Source: Brevundimonas huaxiensis (GTDB lineage: Bacteria > Pseudomonadota > Alphaproteobacteria > Caulobacterales > Caulobacteraceae). Taken from it: a DNA stretch of 64,000 bases. This document shows, in pieces, positions 8,689 through 17,111 of the stretch. Under the pieces are notes generated by a model. It searched no databases. It was not told the DNA's origin and saw only the letters and a program-made list of their open reading frames with translations. How positions within the stretch are numbered: the first letter of the stretch is position 1; every line of letters starts with the position of its first letter. The stretch lies in NCBI RefSeq assembly GCF_014218725.1, contig NZ_JABBJE010000001.1, positions 1-64,000 on the forward strand. The letters run 5' to 3'. A program made the translations under genes and the position numbers.

Positions 8689-8739
8689 GAATCGTTGACT
8701 CCAGCCCCTCGACGCCGATTCGCAAATCAGCCTAGATTC
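8689..8739. promoter_or_regulatory. cluster of four GANTC (CcrM) methylation sites upstream of ctrA
   Basis: GAATC at 8689, GACTC at 8697, GATTC at 8717 and GATTC at 8735 lie within 51 bp, far denser than chance. In Caulobacter crescentus, methylation of a GANTC site in ctrA promoter P1 by CcrM limits transcription to the hemimethylated state after fork passage. The cluster here probably covers the equivalent promoter. The promoter elements themselves cannot be fixed from sequence alone. Confidence 0.75.
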
Positions 8740-8756
8740 GCCTCAATTGGATGGCG

Positions 8757-8786
8757 TTAACCCTTCTTAAGGTTTTCACGTCTTAA
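8757..8786. promoter_or_regulatory. TTAA-rich CtrA-box-like sites upstream of ctrA
   Basis: GTTAAC at 8756, TTAA at 8767 and TTAAC at 8783 lie 70-100 bp upstream of the ctrA start. CtrA binds TTAA-N7-TTAA and half-sites. The first two TTAA blocks are separated by 6 rather than 7 bp. Autoregulation of ctrA through such sites is known in Caulobacter, and its presence here is inferred. Confidence 0.5.
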
Positions 8787-8855
8787 CTTGCGAACAAGGT
8801 TACCCGGCCGTGTGTCAGGGTGGTTACCGCAAAGCTTTTGCCTGGAGGGGCACGT

Positions 8856-9557
8856 ATGCGCGTCCTGTTGATTGAAGACGATCACGCAACCGCCCAAAGC
8901 ATCGAACTGATGCTGAAGTCGGAAGGCTTCAACGTCTATACGACGGACCTGGGCGAGGAAGGCATCGATCTGGGCAAGATCTATGACTACGACCTCATTC
9001 TTCTTGACCTCAACCTGCCGGACATGAGCGGCCTTGAAGTCCTGCGCCAGCTGCGCGTCGGCAAGGTCAACACCCCGGTCATGATCCTGTCGGGCAGCCA
9101 CGAGATCGAAACCAAGGTCAAGACCTTCGGCGGCGGCGCCGACGACTATATGACCAAGCCCTTCCACAAGGACGAGCTGATCGCGCGCACCCACGCCGTG
9201 GTCCGCCGCTCCAAGGGTCACGCCCAGGCGATCATCCACACCGGCGAGATCGCCGTGAACCTGGACGCCAAGACGGTCGAGGTGAACGGTCACCGCGTCC
9301 ACCTGACGGGCAAGGAATACCAGATGCTGGAGCTGCTCTCGCTCCGCAAGGGCACGACCCTGACCAAGGAAATGTTCCTGAACCACCTGTACGGCGGCAT
9401 GGACGAGCCCGAGCTGAAGATCATCGACGTCTTCATCTGCAAGCTGCGCAAGAAGCTGGCCACCGCCGCCGACGGCAAACACTATATCGAAACCGTCTGG
9501 GGCCGCGGCTATGTCCTGCGCGACCCGGCCGAGGGCGTCGTCACGGTCGCCGCCTGA
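8856..9557 (+). CDS. ctrA: cell-cycle master response regulator CtrA
   Basis: A 233-residue OmpR-type regulator, essentially full length. The receiver domain (1-120) has the acidic pocket EDD, phospho-acceptor Asp in [13 protein letters not shown] (about residue 51) and Lys in [11 protein letters not shown]. The winged-helix domain (about 125-230) has [20 protein letters not shown] and [14 protein letters not shown], then GRGYVLRDP, diagnostic of CtrA. CtrA controls flagellar, pilus and division genes and, in Caulobacter, silences the replication origin. The ATG at 8856 is supported by GGAGGGG 6 nt upstream. The C-terminal tail ends in two Ala (VVTVAA), like the ClpXP-recognised CtrA tail. 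Confidence 0.97.
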   Translation: MRVLLIEDDHATAQSIELMLKSEGFNVYTTDLGEEGIDLGKIYDYDLILLDLNLPDMSGLEVLRQLRVGKVNTPVMILSGSHEIETKVKTFGGGADDYMTKPFHKDELIARTHAVVRRSKGHAQAIIHTGEIAVNLDAKTVEVNGHRVHLTGKEYQMLELLSLRKGTTLTKEMFLNHLYGGMDEPELKIIDVFICKLRKKLATAADGKHYIETVWGRGYVLRDPAEGVVTVAA

Positions 9558-9580
9558 TCGACCTTCGATCCACGATTTCG

Positions 9581-9609
9581 AAACGCCCGCCGGTGACGGC
9601 GGGCGTTTT
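9581..9609. terminator. intrinsic terminator between ctrA and a convergent gene
   Basis: A 9-bp GC stem, CGCCCGCCG / CGGCGGGCG with loop GTGA, preceded by AAA and followed by TTTT. It can act for ctrA and, on the other strand, for the convergent hydrolase gene. Confidence 0.85.
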
Positions 9610-9620
9610 GCGTTGAGACC

Positions 9621-11024
9621 CTACTGACGCTTGGCCGGCATGTCGCGGCCGCCCTGATGCAGGATCAGGCCCTCGACGGCGCCGGCGGGGTTGCGGGTGA
9701 AGGTGATCTGGGCGTCGACGGCGGTCAGGTAGAAGGCGTCCTCAGCCTCCGCCGTCAGTGCGAAGGCGGGCTGTCCGGTGGCCTGGGCCATCAGCTTGCC
9801 GTCCACGACCGAGATCGTCAGGGCGAAGGTCGGGGCCAGATTATAAACGCCCTCATAAGCCTTCAGCACCTCGGGCGACAGGGCGACCGCGCGGCGTTCG
9901 CTGGGCAGGGTGACGGTTCCGCCGCGCGCCAGGGTGACCAAAGCCGCGCCCAGCTTACCGGGCGCCTCACCGTTCAGATTGCCCAGGACGATGACGGCGG
10001 TCCGGTCGCCCGGGTCATAGGCCATATAGGTGTTGAAGCCCTCGATGGCGCCGTTGTGCCAGACCAGACGCTTGCCGTCGGCCTCCGACACCATCAGCCC
10101 CATGGCGTAGCCGTTGCGGACCGGCGTGGTCAGGGCGGTCATGGACTGGGCGTTCAGCAGTCGTCCGCCGAACAGGCCCTGTTCCCACTTCAGCAGGTCG
10201 CGGGTGGTCGAATACAGGGCGCCGGCCCCGGTCGGGATGCTCATGTCCACATAGTCGGCGTTGACGACGCCGTCGGCGCCCGGCGCATAGCCCGAGGCGC
10301 GGCGGGGCAGGATCACGTCATGGCGGTCGTAACCGCTGTCGCTCATGCCCAGCGGGTGAAACAGATTGGCGGCTATGAAGTCGGCGTAGGTCTGGCCGCT
10401 GGCCGCCTCGATGATGGCGCTGAGCAGCACATAGCCCGAGTTGGAATAGGCGAACCGGGAGCCTGGCGCGAAGTCCAGCGGCCGGTCCCGGAACCGGGCG
10501 ATCAGCTGGCTCATCGTCGCGGGCCGGGTCTTCTGCGCCTCAAAGTCGGAAAAGGCGGTGAAGTTGGGCACGCCCGCCGTGTGGCTGAGCAGGTGGCGCG
10601 GGGTGATCGCATCCCAGGCGGCCGGGGCGTCGGGCAGCCAGGTCTTGATCGGCGCATCCAGATCCAGCCTGCCCTGCTGGTTCAGCAGCATGACCGCGAC
10701 GGCGGTGAACTGTTTCGACAGGGAGCCCAGGCGGAACTTCACATCACCGTCGTTGGGGATGTTCCATTCGCGATTGGCCAGGCCGTAGCCCTGATCCAGA
10801 AGGATGCGGCCGTCGCGGGCGACCAGGACGGCGCCGGAGAAGGCGTCGGCGTCGCTGGAGGCGCGGATCACCTGATCCATGCGCGCCACATCCTGGGCGG
10901 CGGCCGGGCGGCTGGCCAGCGGGCTGAGCGTGAGGGCCAGGGCGCTGGCGGCCAGCAGCAGGAGGGCCGGGCGACGGCGGGCGAGGGGCGACTGAGGCAA
11001 CGGGCGGTCTCCTGAACGCGTCAC
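9621..11024 (-). CDS. serine hydrolase of the class C beta-lactamase / PBP4* type, exported
   Basis: A 467-residue protein with a long signal peptide (about 1-44, ending PAAAQ). The Ser-x-x-Lys nucleophile motif is FRLGSLSKQFTA (about residue 100), and Tyr-x-Asn is FAYSNSGYVLL (about 193). The HNG near KRLVWHNGAIEGF replaces the KTG-type motif. The C-terminal 100 residues resemble the beta-barrel DUF3471-type domain (SPEVLKAYEGVYNL). Such proteins are usually esterases or D-aminopeptidases rather than true beta-lactamases, and substrate cannot be inferred. It stands alone between ctrA and the two-component genes. Confidence 0.88.
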   Translation of the reverse strand: MTRSGDRPLPQSPLARRRPALLLLAASALALTLSPLASRPAAAQDVARMDQVIRASSDADAFSGAVLVARDGRILLDQGYGLANREWNIPNDGDVKFRLGSLSKQFTAVAVMLLNQQGRLDLDAPIKTWLPDAPAAWDAITPRHLLSHTAGVPNFTAFSDFEAQKTRPATMSQLIARFRDRPLDFAPGSRFAYSNSGYVLLSAIIEAASGQTYADFIAANLFHPLGMSDSGYDRHDVILPRRASGYAPGADGVVNADYVDMSIPTGAGALYSTTRDLLKWEQGLFGGRLLNAQSMTALTTPVRNGYAMGLMVSEADGKRLVWHNGAIEGFNTYMAYDPGDRTAVIVLGNLNGEAPGKLGAALVTLARGGTVTLPSERRAVALSPEVLKAYEGVYNLAPTFALTISVVDGKLMAQATGQPAFALTAEAEDAFYLTAVDAQITFTRNPAGAVEGLILHQGGRDMPAKRQ

Positions 11025-11087
11025 GCTAACGCTTTCAGAGAGAGGCGGCGAGCGCGGCGTTCGGATGCAGGCGCCGCGACCTTTTCG

Positions 11088-12416
11088 TCAGGGCTGTCGG
11101 AAGGTCAGGGTCGCCTCCAGCCCGCCGCCGTCGGCGTTGGCGAGCGCCAGATGGGCGCCGGCGCGTTCGGCCATGCGGCGCGCGATGGTCAGCCCCAGGC
11201 CGGAACCGCCGCTGTCGCGCGAACGGGACGGATCGAGGCGGTAGAAGGGCTCGAACAGTTTCTCCAGTTGATCCGGCGCCACGCCGGTCCCGCGGTCGCG
11301 CACGATCAGGCGCACGCAATGGTCGTCGCGCACGGCGCTGACGGCCGCATCGCCGCCGTGGCGGACGGCGTTGTCGATCAGATTGGTCAGGCAGCGGCGC
11401 AGAGCCTGGGGCCGGGTCGGCACGACGGCGTTGCAGCCCTGAACGAACGCGACCGGCTGGCCCGCCTCGGCCGCGTCCTCGCAGATGGCGGACAGCAGCG
11501 CGTCCAGATCGACGGGGGTTGTGGCCTCGACGGTCGTCTCGATCCGGGCCAGGTCCAGCCCCTCGCGGACCAGATGCTGCATGCCCGCCAGATCGCTGAT
11601 GAACTGGCCGCGCAGAGCCTCGTCCTCGATCTTTTCCACGCGCAGCCGCATCCGGGTCAGGGGCGTCTGGAGGTCGTGGGCGACGGCGGCCAGCACGCGG
11701 GTGCGATCCTCTATCAGGGCCTGCAGCCGGGTCTGCATGGCGTTCAGGGCGGCGGCGGCCTCGCGCACCTCGCGCGCGCCCTCCTCGACCAGGGGCGGGC
11801 GATCCAGATCGTGACTGAGGGCGACCGCGCCCTGGGACAGACGGTTCAGCGGCCCGGCCGCCAGCCGAGAAGCCATCCAGCCGGCCAGCAGCAGGGCGGC
11901 CAGACCCGCAAACAGCAGAACGGCGGCCTCGCGGCTGAGCGTCCACGGGCGCGGAGCGGGCGGCAGGCTGATCGCCACCGGGACGGGCGCGCCATTGGCC
12001 GGCCGCAGCACCAGGATGCGACACCGCAGACGATCGGTCGCCGCGCCGCACGCCCCGGCCGAGGCCTCGAACGCCTTGACCGAGACCCCGTCCACGCCCC
12101 GTCGCTTCAGCGCCTCGGCGACCGCATGGGTCAGCGACGGATCGGGCGCGCCCAGCCGCTGACCGGCCGCATCCGGCAGTCCGTCGGTCAGGCCGGCGGC
12201 GGGATCGTCGCTGGAGCCGGCCAGGTCCACGATCCGTTCGGCGGTGGTGAAGTCATGGGCCTGGGACAGGCGATGGCGATGGTTCAGGCCCAGGGCGGCG
12301 AAGGTCACGCCCGCCGCCAGCAGGGCGCCGACCAACAGCAGCAGGAACAGCCGCGTGGTCTCGGCCCCGGCCCGGCCGTGGCGGCTTCTTACGCGCGCCC
12401 CCATCACGCGCGCCAT
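11088..12416 (-). CDS. membrane sensor histidine kinase of a two-component pair
   Basis: About 442 residues: N-terminal membrane segment (about 22-46), periplasmic domain (47-165) with two Cys pairs, second membrane segment (about 170-195), HAMP linker, then HisKA with AAVAHDLQTPLTRMRLR (His about 257). The ATPase domain shows LTNLIDNAVRHGG, DRGTGVAPDQLEKLFEPF and GGSGLGLTIARRM. It is organised like EnvZ/RstB. The first ATG at 12416 overlaps the regulator gene by 13 bp; a second ATG at 12404 gives a TGATG overlap and is equally possible. Its partner is the adjacent regulator. Confidence 0.88.
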   Translation of the reverse strand: MARVMGARVRSRHGRAGAETTRLFLLLLVGALLAAGVTFAALGLNHRHRLSQAHDFTTAERIVDLAGSSDDPAAGLTDGLPDAAGQRLGAPDPSLTHAVAEALKRRGVDGVSVKAFEASAGACGAATDRLRCRILVLRPANGAPVPVAISLPPAPRPWTLSREAAVLLFAGLAALLLAGWMASRLAAGPLNRLSQGAVALSHDLDRPPLVEEGAREVREAAAALNAMQTRLQALIEDRTRVLAAVAHDLQTPLTRMRLRVEKIEDEALRGQFISDLAGMQHLVREGLDLARIETTVEATTPVDLDALLSAICEDAAEAGQPVAFVQGCNAVVPTRPQALRRCLTNLIDNAVRHGGDAAVSAVRDDHCVRLIVRDRGTGVAPDQLEKLFEPFYRLDPSRSRDSGGSGLGLTIARRMAERAGAHLALANADGGGLEATLTFRQP

Positions 12417-13120
12417 GTCACAGGCCCCGCCAGCATATAGCCCAGGCTGCGCACCGTCCGGATCAGGGCCGGGGCCTTGGCGTCGTCGCCCAGCTTCTGG
12501 CGCAGGCGGCTGACCCTCAGGTCGATGGCGCGGTCGTCGGCGTCGGCGACGGTGGACAGGGCGCGGATCCGCTCGCGCGACAGGGGCTTGCCGCCGTTCC
12601 TGACCAGGGCGTGCAGCAGGTCGAAGTCGGCGCCCGACAGCGGGGCCAGCCGTCCGTCCGGCGCCGTCAGGGCCCGCGCGGCGATGTCCAGCGACCAGCC
12701 GGAAAAGTCGGCGTGCCGCCCTTCGACCGCCGTCGCCTCGCCGCCGGTGCGCCGCAGGACGGTGCGGATGCGGGCCACCAGCTCGCGGGGCTCGAACGGC
12801 TTGGCCATATAGTCGTCGGCGCCCATCTCCAGCCCCACGATCCGGTCGATCGGATCGCCGCGCGCCGTCAGGATGATGACCGGCGTTTTGGACGCCGCCC
12901 GGATGCCGCGACACAGCGACAGGCCGTCCTCGTCCGGCAGGTTCAGGTCCAGCACCACCAGATCGACCGGCCCGGCCTCCAGCGCCGCCTTCATCGCCCG
13001 GCCGTCGGCGGCCTTCACCGTGCGAAACCCGTGCTGCTCCAGATGGTCGGACAACAGGTTTCGGATCTCGCGGTCGTCGTCGACGACCAGAAGGACAGGG
13101 GCGGCGGGGGTCTGGGACAT
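12404..13120 (-). CDS. OmpR-family response regulator
   Basis: A 238-residue protein. The receiver domain has VDDD near residue 15, phospho-acceptor Asp in DLVVLDLNLPDEDG (about 57) and Lys in YMAKPFEPRELVAR. The winged-helix domain (about 135-235) includes APLSGADFDLLHALV, GKPLSRERI and AIDLRVSRLRQKLGD. The gene overlaps the kinase gene downstream, so both are translated as one unit. It is divergent from two small secreted basic proteins (13316, 13602), which are likely targets, by analogy with RstAB and Asr in enteric bacteria (inference). Confidence 0.9.
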   Translation of the reverse strand: MSQTPAAPVLLVVDDDREIRNLLSDHLEQHGFRTVKAADGRAMKAALEAGPVDLVVLDLNLPDEDGLSLCRGIRAASKTPVIILTARGDPIDRIVGLEMGADDYMAKPFEPRELVARIRTVLRRTGGEATAVEGRHADFSGWSLDIAARALTAPDGRLAPLSGADFDLLHALVRNGGKPLSRERIRALSTVADADDRAIDLRVSRLRQKLGDDAKAPALIRTVRSLGYMLAGPVTWRA

Positions 13121-13315
13121 TGGCGTTCGGCGAGCGGGAAGAAGCGCGATCTGTCGTCCTGTCTCATGGCCAAAGCGCGGCGGATACAGTCGGACACAAT
13201 TCTCTTCGCCGACGATACGCGGCGACACCGACCGGCCCCGAACCGGCCGGACGCGGGTCCGAAACAGTGACTGTCCGACACGAGGCCGGACGCCAAACAC
13301 ACAGAAAGACCCGCC

Positions 13316-13510
13316 ATGAAGTCCTTCCGTTCCACCGCCGCTTTCGGCGCCGCCGCCTTGGTGATCCTGACCAGCGGCGCAGCCTTCGCCGGTACGCCTT
13401 CGGCCCCGTCGTCGGGCGCTCACGCCCGCCCCGCCGCCTCCGCCCGCGCGCATCATCGGGTCAGCCACGCCCGCACCCACCGCGCCGTGACGCCTGCCAA
13501 GAAGAAGTAA
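13316..13510 (+). CDS. small basic secreted protein, copy 1
   Basis: A 64-residue protein with signal peptide (1-25, LTSGAAFAG) and a short mature part rich in Ala, His and Arg, ending TPAKKK. Its signal peptide and C-terminal KKK are nearly identical to those of the protein at 13602, so they are tandem paralogues. The composition resembles acid-shock protein Asr, but no domain is detectable. Likely periplasmic. It lies divergent from a two-component system with about 195 bp between starts. Confidence 0.75.
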   Translation: MKSFRSTAAFGAAALVILTSGAAFAGTPSAPSSGAHARPAASARAHHRVSHARTHRAVTPAKKK

Positions 13511-13529
13511 GGCCCGACGCCTTGCTGGT

Positions 13530-13554
13530 CCTGCCGGCGTCCCCGGCCGGCAGG
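13530..13554. terminator. GC hairpin after the first small secreted protein
   Basis: CCTGCCGG pairs with CCGGCAGG across a 9-nt loop. There is no T-run afterwards, so it may only attenuate or stabilise mRNA between the two paralogues. Confidence 0.4.
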
Positions 13555-13601
13555 ATCCCCGACACTCCTGAGACTTCGACCTTCAAAAGAAAGACATCGA
13601 C

Positions 13602-13841
13602 ATGAAATCCTACCGCACCGCCGCCGCCGTTTCGGCCGTCGCCTTCGTCGCCCTGACCAGCGGGGCCGCCTTCGCCGGCACGACCCCGGCGCCCTCGACC
13701 GCCATGACCGCTCGTCCGGCCGCGACCGCTTCGGCGACGACCCCTGCGCCGTCGGCCCGCGCCCCGCGTGCGCACCGCCGGGGTCATCAAGCCCAGGCCC
13801 AAACCTCGGTCCAGACGCCGGCGACCGCCAAGAAGAAGTAA
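13602..13841 (+). CDS. small basic secreted protein, copy 2
   Basis: A 79-residue paralogue of the protein at 13316: MKSYRTAAAVSAVAFVALTS versus MKSFRSTAAFGAAALVILTS. Signal cleavage is likely after AFA. The mature part is Ala/Thr/Pro-rich, then RAPRAHRRGHQAQAQ and a KKK end. Intrinsically disordered periplasmic protein by composition. An acid- or cation-stress role is a guess based only on composition and on the divergent two-component system. Confidence 0.75.
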   Translation: MKSYRTAAAVSAVAFVALTSGAAFAGTTPAPSTAMTARPAATASATTPAPSARAPRAHRRGHQAQAQTSVQTPATAKKK

Positions 13842-13870
13842 ACCGGCCGCCCCAACCGGTTCGCAAAGGA

Positions 13871-13903
13871 ACGCCCGGCTGTCGCAAGACGGCCGGGCGT
13901 TTC
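13871..13903 (+). terminator. intrinsic terminator after the second small secreted protein
   Basis: CGCCCGGC pairs with GCCGGGCG across TGTCGCAAGACG, then TTTCC. The T-run is short. It also precedes the stop of the convergent xylanase gene by about 20 bp. Confidence 0.65.
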
Positions 13904-13922
13904 CGTATTCAGAAGCGTGTCG

Positions 13923-15065
13923 TCAGGCGGGGGTCTTGAAGCCCGCCGCGATGGCGGCCGCCATCGGATTGGGACGGCCGAAGCTGTCAAAGGGCAGGGG
14001 CTTGTCCCGGCCGTCGTCCTTGTCGCCCTGACGATACCAGCTGTCGGTGTCGCGCAGGCCCCAGACGGTGAAGGCGAACTGCTGGGCCTTGGGCAGGGCC
14101 GCGAAGGCCGAGGCCAGTTCGGTGACGCGGGCGCCTTGCGCCGCGATCCGGTCGGTCTGGCTGCGGAGGTCCAGCCGGTTTTCGGTGCGCAGGGTGCAGT
14201 CCAGTTCCGACACATGGATCGGCAGGCCGAACTGGCTGATCTCGCGCATATAGGCGGCGATGACGCCCTCGGGGATGTCGATCCACAGGTGGGATTGCAG
14301 GCCCAGCCCCTGCAGCGGACAGCCGGCCTTCAGCAGCCGCTCGACCAGTTTCAGGAACTGCGCGCCCTTGGCCGGCACGCGTTCCTGATTGTATTCGTTG
14401 AGAAACAGGATGGCGTCAGGATCCGCGATCCGGGCCTTTTCGAACGCGCGCAGGATATAGCCGTCGTGGCCGTATCGCGCCGACCAGTGGCAGTCGCGCA
14501 GGCCCGAGCCGTCGTCCAGGATCGGCTCATTGACCACGTCCCAGCTGCGGACCTTGCCGCGATAGCGACTGGCGACCGTGGCGATATAGCCGTCGAAGGC
14601 GCGATCGAAGGCGGCGCCCGACAGGCCGCCAAAGGCCTCCTTGCCTTGCGCGTACCAGATCAGGGTGTGGCCATGCATCGCCATGCCCTCGGCCCGGGCG
14701 AAGGCGGCGATACGGTCCGAGCGGTCGAAGTTGGGCCGGTCCAGGCCGTTCGCCAGGATATATTCCATCTTCATCTCCCACTCGGGCGTGAGTTGAGAGA
14801 CGTTGGCGCGGGCCAGGGCGACCCAGTCCGGGTCGTCGATCTGGCTGGCCTTGATCGCCGTGCCGAAGGGCGCCGGGGCGATGGACTTCAGCGGAGGAAC
14901 GTTGGGCGGCGACGGCTCCGCCGAGGCGAAGCGGTCGCAGGCGGCCAGATTGCTCAAGGAAAGCGCGAGCGGAGCGGCGAGGACGGTGCGGCGGCTAAAG
15001 CCCTTCTCCCCTCGGGGGACAAGGTGGCTCGCGGAGCGAGACGGATGAGGGGGCTGTAGGGTCAT
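13923..15065 (-). CDS. GH10 endo-1,4-beta-xylanase, exported
   Basis: About 380 residues. A twin-arginine SRRTVLAAPLALSLSNLAAC suggests Tat export and possibly lipidation at the Cys. The GH10 barrel shows the substrate motif GHTLIWYAQ, the acid/base Glu in SWDVVNEPILDDG and the nucleophile Glu in PIHVSELDCTLR; the region near the end, VWGLRDTDSWY, is also conserved. It cleaves beta-1,4-xylan chains outside the cytoplasm. The only usable start, ATG 15065, is followed by codons that lie inside a palindromic repeat (15000-15137), so the first 20 residues appear to be repeat-derived. No other xylan genes are nearby. Confidence 0.9.
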   Translation of the reverse strand: MTLQPPHPSRSASHLVPRGEKGFSRRTVLAAPLALSLSNLAACDRFASAEPSPPNVPPLKSIAPAPFGTAIKASQIDDPDWVALARANVSQLTPEWEMKMEYILANGLDRPNFDRSDRIAAFARAEGMAMHGHTLIWYAQGKEAFGGLSGAAFDRAFDGYIATVASRYRGKVRSWDVVNEPILDDGSGLRDCHWSARYGHDGYILRAFEKARIADPDAILFLNEYNQERVPAKGAQFLKLVERLLKAGCPLQGLGLQSHLWIDIPEGVIAAYMREISQFGLPIHVSELDCTLRTENRLDLRSQTDRIAAQGARVTELASAFAALPKAQQFAFTVWGLRDTDSWYRQGDKDDGRDKPLPFDSFGRPNPMAAAIAAGFKTPA

Positions 15066-15137
15066 CCCTGATCTCTCATCTCGAGGCTGGCGCCCCGCAT
15101 CCGAGCCCTTCGGGCCCACCTTCTCCCCGAGGGAAGC
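15000..15137. repeat. palindromic repeat overlapping the xylanase 5' end
   Basis: Two arms, CTTCTCCCCTCGGGGG at the left and CACCTTCTCCCCGAGG at the right, enclose shorter palindromes such as GGCTCGCGGAGCGAG and CGAGCCCTTCGGGC. This resembles dispersed intergenic repeats common in Caulobacterales (recalled). Here it covers the xylanase start region and the fliJ 3' flank. Confidence 0.7.
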
Positions 15138-15145
15138 AGGGAAGA

Positions 15146-15556
15146 TCAAACGGCTCGCTTTCGCAGGCCCAGCTCGTCGAAGGCGGCGGTTTCACGCTTG
15201 GCCAGGGCGATCAGCTGGTTCAGGCGCGTAGTCTCGGCGACGTGTTCGAACTTCTTCAGCTCTTCGAACGCGCCCGTCAGGGCGTCGCGGGCGCCGGCTT
15301 CCTCGGCGTCCAGCACCGACAGGTCGCCTTCGGCTGCGGCCTTCCTGGATTTCCAGCCGTTCAGATAGGCGCCCAGCATCATGCCGGCCTCGGCGTCCAT
15401 GCGGGCGCGGTTGCGTTCGCCCTCGGCCTCGGCGTCCAGCACGGCGATGCGGAGCTCGGCGACGGCGCGACGTTCGGCGATCTCGGCCAGACGCTTCTGC
15501 AGCGTCTCGACTTCATAGTTGGAGATGCGGATCAGGGATTGGGCCCAAGCGGTCAT
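15146..15556 (-). CDS. fliJ: flagellar export chaperone FliJ
   Basis: A 136-residue, almost entirely helical protein (long coiled coil, heptads through LQKRLAEIAERRAVAELRI and LTGAFEELKKFEHVAET), as expected for FliJ. FliJ is the stalk of the flagellar type III export ATPase and links FliI to the FlhA gate. The N-terminus MTAWAQSLIRISNYEVETLQ matches Caulobacter-type FliJ. It lies 8 bp downstream of fliI and is surely in its operon. The C-terminus contains LRKRAV. Confidence 0.9.
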   Translation of the reverse strand: MTAWAQSLIRISNYEVETLQKRLAEIAERRAVAELRIAVLDAEAEGERNRARMDAEAGMMLGAYLNGWKSRKAAAEGDLSVLDAEEAGARDALTGAFEELKKFEHVAETTRLNQLIALAKRETAAFDELGLRKRAV

Positions 15557-15564
15557 CTAAATCA

Positions 15565-16908
15565 TCACTCCCTGATCATGCCTTGGTTCAGGATTGCTTC
15601 CAGCCGGGTAAAGGAATCGGAAAGACGCGTCGCATCGTCCTTGTCCTGACCCAGAAAATCTTCGAGGGCCGGGTTCAGCGCGATGGCCCGGTCCACGATG
15701 GGGTCGGCGCCGGTGCGGTAGGCGCCGATCTTGATCAGCTCTTCCATATTGGCATAGGCGCTCAGACACTGGCGCGCGCGCTTGTTCAGCTCGCGCTCGG
15801 GCGGGGTCTGACAGCCGGGCAGGGTGCGGCTGACCGATTTCAGCACGTCGATGGCGGGAAAGCGCCCGCGCTCGGCGATCTTGCGATCCATGACGATGTG
15901 ACCGTCCAGAATACCGCGCACGGCGTCGGCGATCGGCTCGTCATGGTCGCCGCCGTCCACCAGCACGGTGAACAGGGCGGTGATGGGCGCCGCCGTCGTG
16001 CCGTCGGGCCGGATCGGGCCTGGACCGGCGCGCTCCAGCAGCTTGGGCAGTTCGGTGAAGACGGTGGGAGTGTAGCCCTTGGTCGTCGGCGGTTCGCCCG
16101 CCGCCAGCCCGATCTCGCGCTGGGCCATCGCAAAGCGGGTGACGCTGTCCATCAGGCACAGAACTTCGAGATCCTGGTCGCGCAGATATTCGGCGATGGC
16201 CATGGTCATATAGGCCGACTGACGGCGTTTCAGGGCCGGTTCGTCCGAGGTGGCGACCACGACAACGGCGCGTTTCAGCCCCTCTTCGCCCAGGGTCTCT
16301 TCCACGAACTCGCGCACCTCGCGGCCCCGTTCGCCGATCAGGCCGACGACCACGGCGTCGCAGGTCGCCTCCTTGGCCAGCATGGACAGCAGCACCGACT
16401 TGCCCACGCCCGATCCGGCGAAGATGCCCAGGCGCTGGCCCCGGCAGGTGGTGGTGAAGACGTCCATGGCCCGCACGCCCAGGTCCAGCCGCTCGCCGAC
16501 CCGGCCGCGCGAATGGGCGGGCGGGGGCGGGGCGCGCAAGGGGTAGGGGGCGGGGCCTTGGGGCAGCGGCCCCTTGCCGTCGATCGGCTGGCCGAAGGCG
16601 TCGATGATGCGGCCCAGCCAGGCGGTGGTCGGGCGCACGCTGGCGGCCTGGTCGATGATGCGGATGTCGGCGCCGGGGGCCACGCCCTCGACCGGCCCGA
16701 AGGGCATCAGCAGGGCCTTGGAATCGCGGAAACCGACGACTTCGGCGGGCAGGGGATCATGGCCGCGCCGACCGATCTCGGCCCGGGCGCCGACGGCGAG
16801 GCGCGACAGGCCGCCGCGCGACTCGATCAGCAGGCCCGACACGCCCGCGACCTTGCCGGTCACGACCAGCGGATCGATCGCTTCGACGGCGGCGACGAGA
16901 TTGCGCAA
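15565..16908 (-). CDS. fliI: flagellum-specific export ATPase FliI
   Basis: A 447-residue F1-like ATPase that powers and orders flagellar protein export. Walker A is [14 protein letters not shown] (about 168-175), the catalytic Glu region is [13 protein letters not shown], and Walker B is [14 protein letters not shown]. Other signatures are [20 protein letters not shown] and the C-terminal SRTLPGC with [14 protein letters not shown]. The length fits the family. The first codon is TTG with GGGG about 9 nt upstream; there is no ATG nearby. A GTTAAC half-site about 45 bp upstream could be a CtrA contact, as expected for early flagellar genes. Confidence 0.95.
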   Translation of the reverse strand: MRNLVAAVEAIDPLVVTGKVAGVSGLLIESRGGLSRLAVGARAEIGRRGHDPLPAEVVGFRDSKALLMPFGPVEGVAPGADIRIIDQAASVRPTTAWLGRIIDAFGQPIDGKGPLPQGPAPYPLRAPPPPAHSRGRVGERLDLGVRAMDVFTTTCRGQRLGIFAGSGVGKSVLLSMLAKEATCDAVVVGLIGERGREVREFVEETLGEEGLKRAVVVVATSDEPALKRRQSAYMTMAIAEYLRDQDLEVLCLMDSVTRFAMAQREIGLAAGEPPTTKGYTPTVFTELPKLLERAGPGPIRPDGTTAAPITALFTVLVDGGDHDEPIADAVRGILDGHIVMDRKIAERGRFPAIDVLKSVSRTLPGCQTPPERELNKRARQCLSAYANMEELIKIGAYRTGADPIVDRAIALNPALEDFLGQDKDDATRLSDSFTRLEAILNQGMIRE

Positions 16909-17111
16909 AAATCAGACCCCAGGAACAGGCCTCAACAGATGCGGCAACGTGGTTAACGACCGATGAAGCGCGGCTGCAACGCGGGGGATACGGCCGCGAT
17001 TATTGCGTCTCGATTGCAACTCAAACGTGAAACGGTTTTTCAACTAATTAGGCGGCTAATCTTGCAACCGAGGCGGGCGGGGGCCGGCCGACAGCGAAGA
17101 GGTTGTGACCT

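Noticed and set aside
13160-13300. Direct repeats of a CRISPR or tandem type upstream of the small secreted proteins
   Set aside because: Only two short partial copies are present, in inverted orientation, better explained as a regulator site.
12404-13480. Longer form of the response regulator starting at 13480
   Set aside because: The extra 120 residues read through the small secreted protein region in antisense; the receiver domain begins right after ATG 13120.
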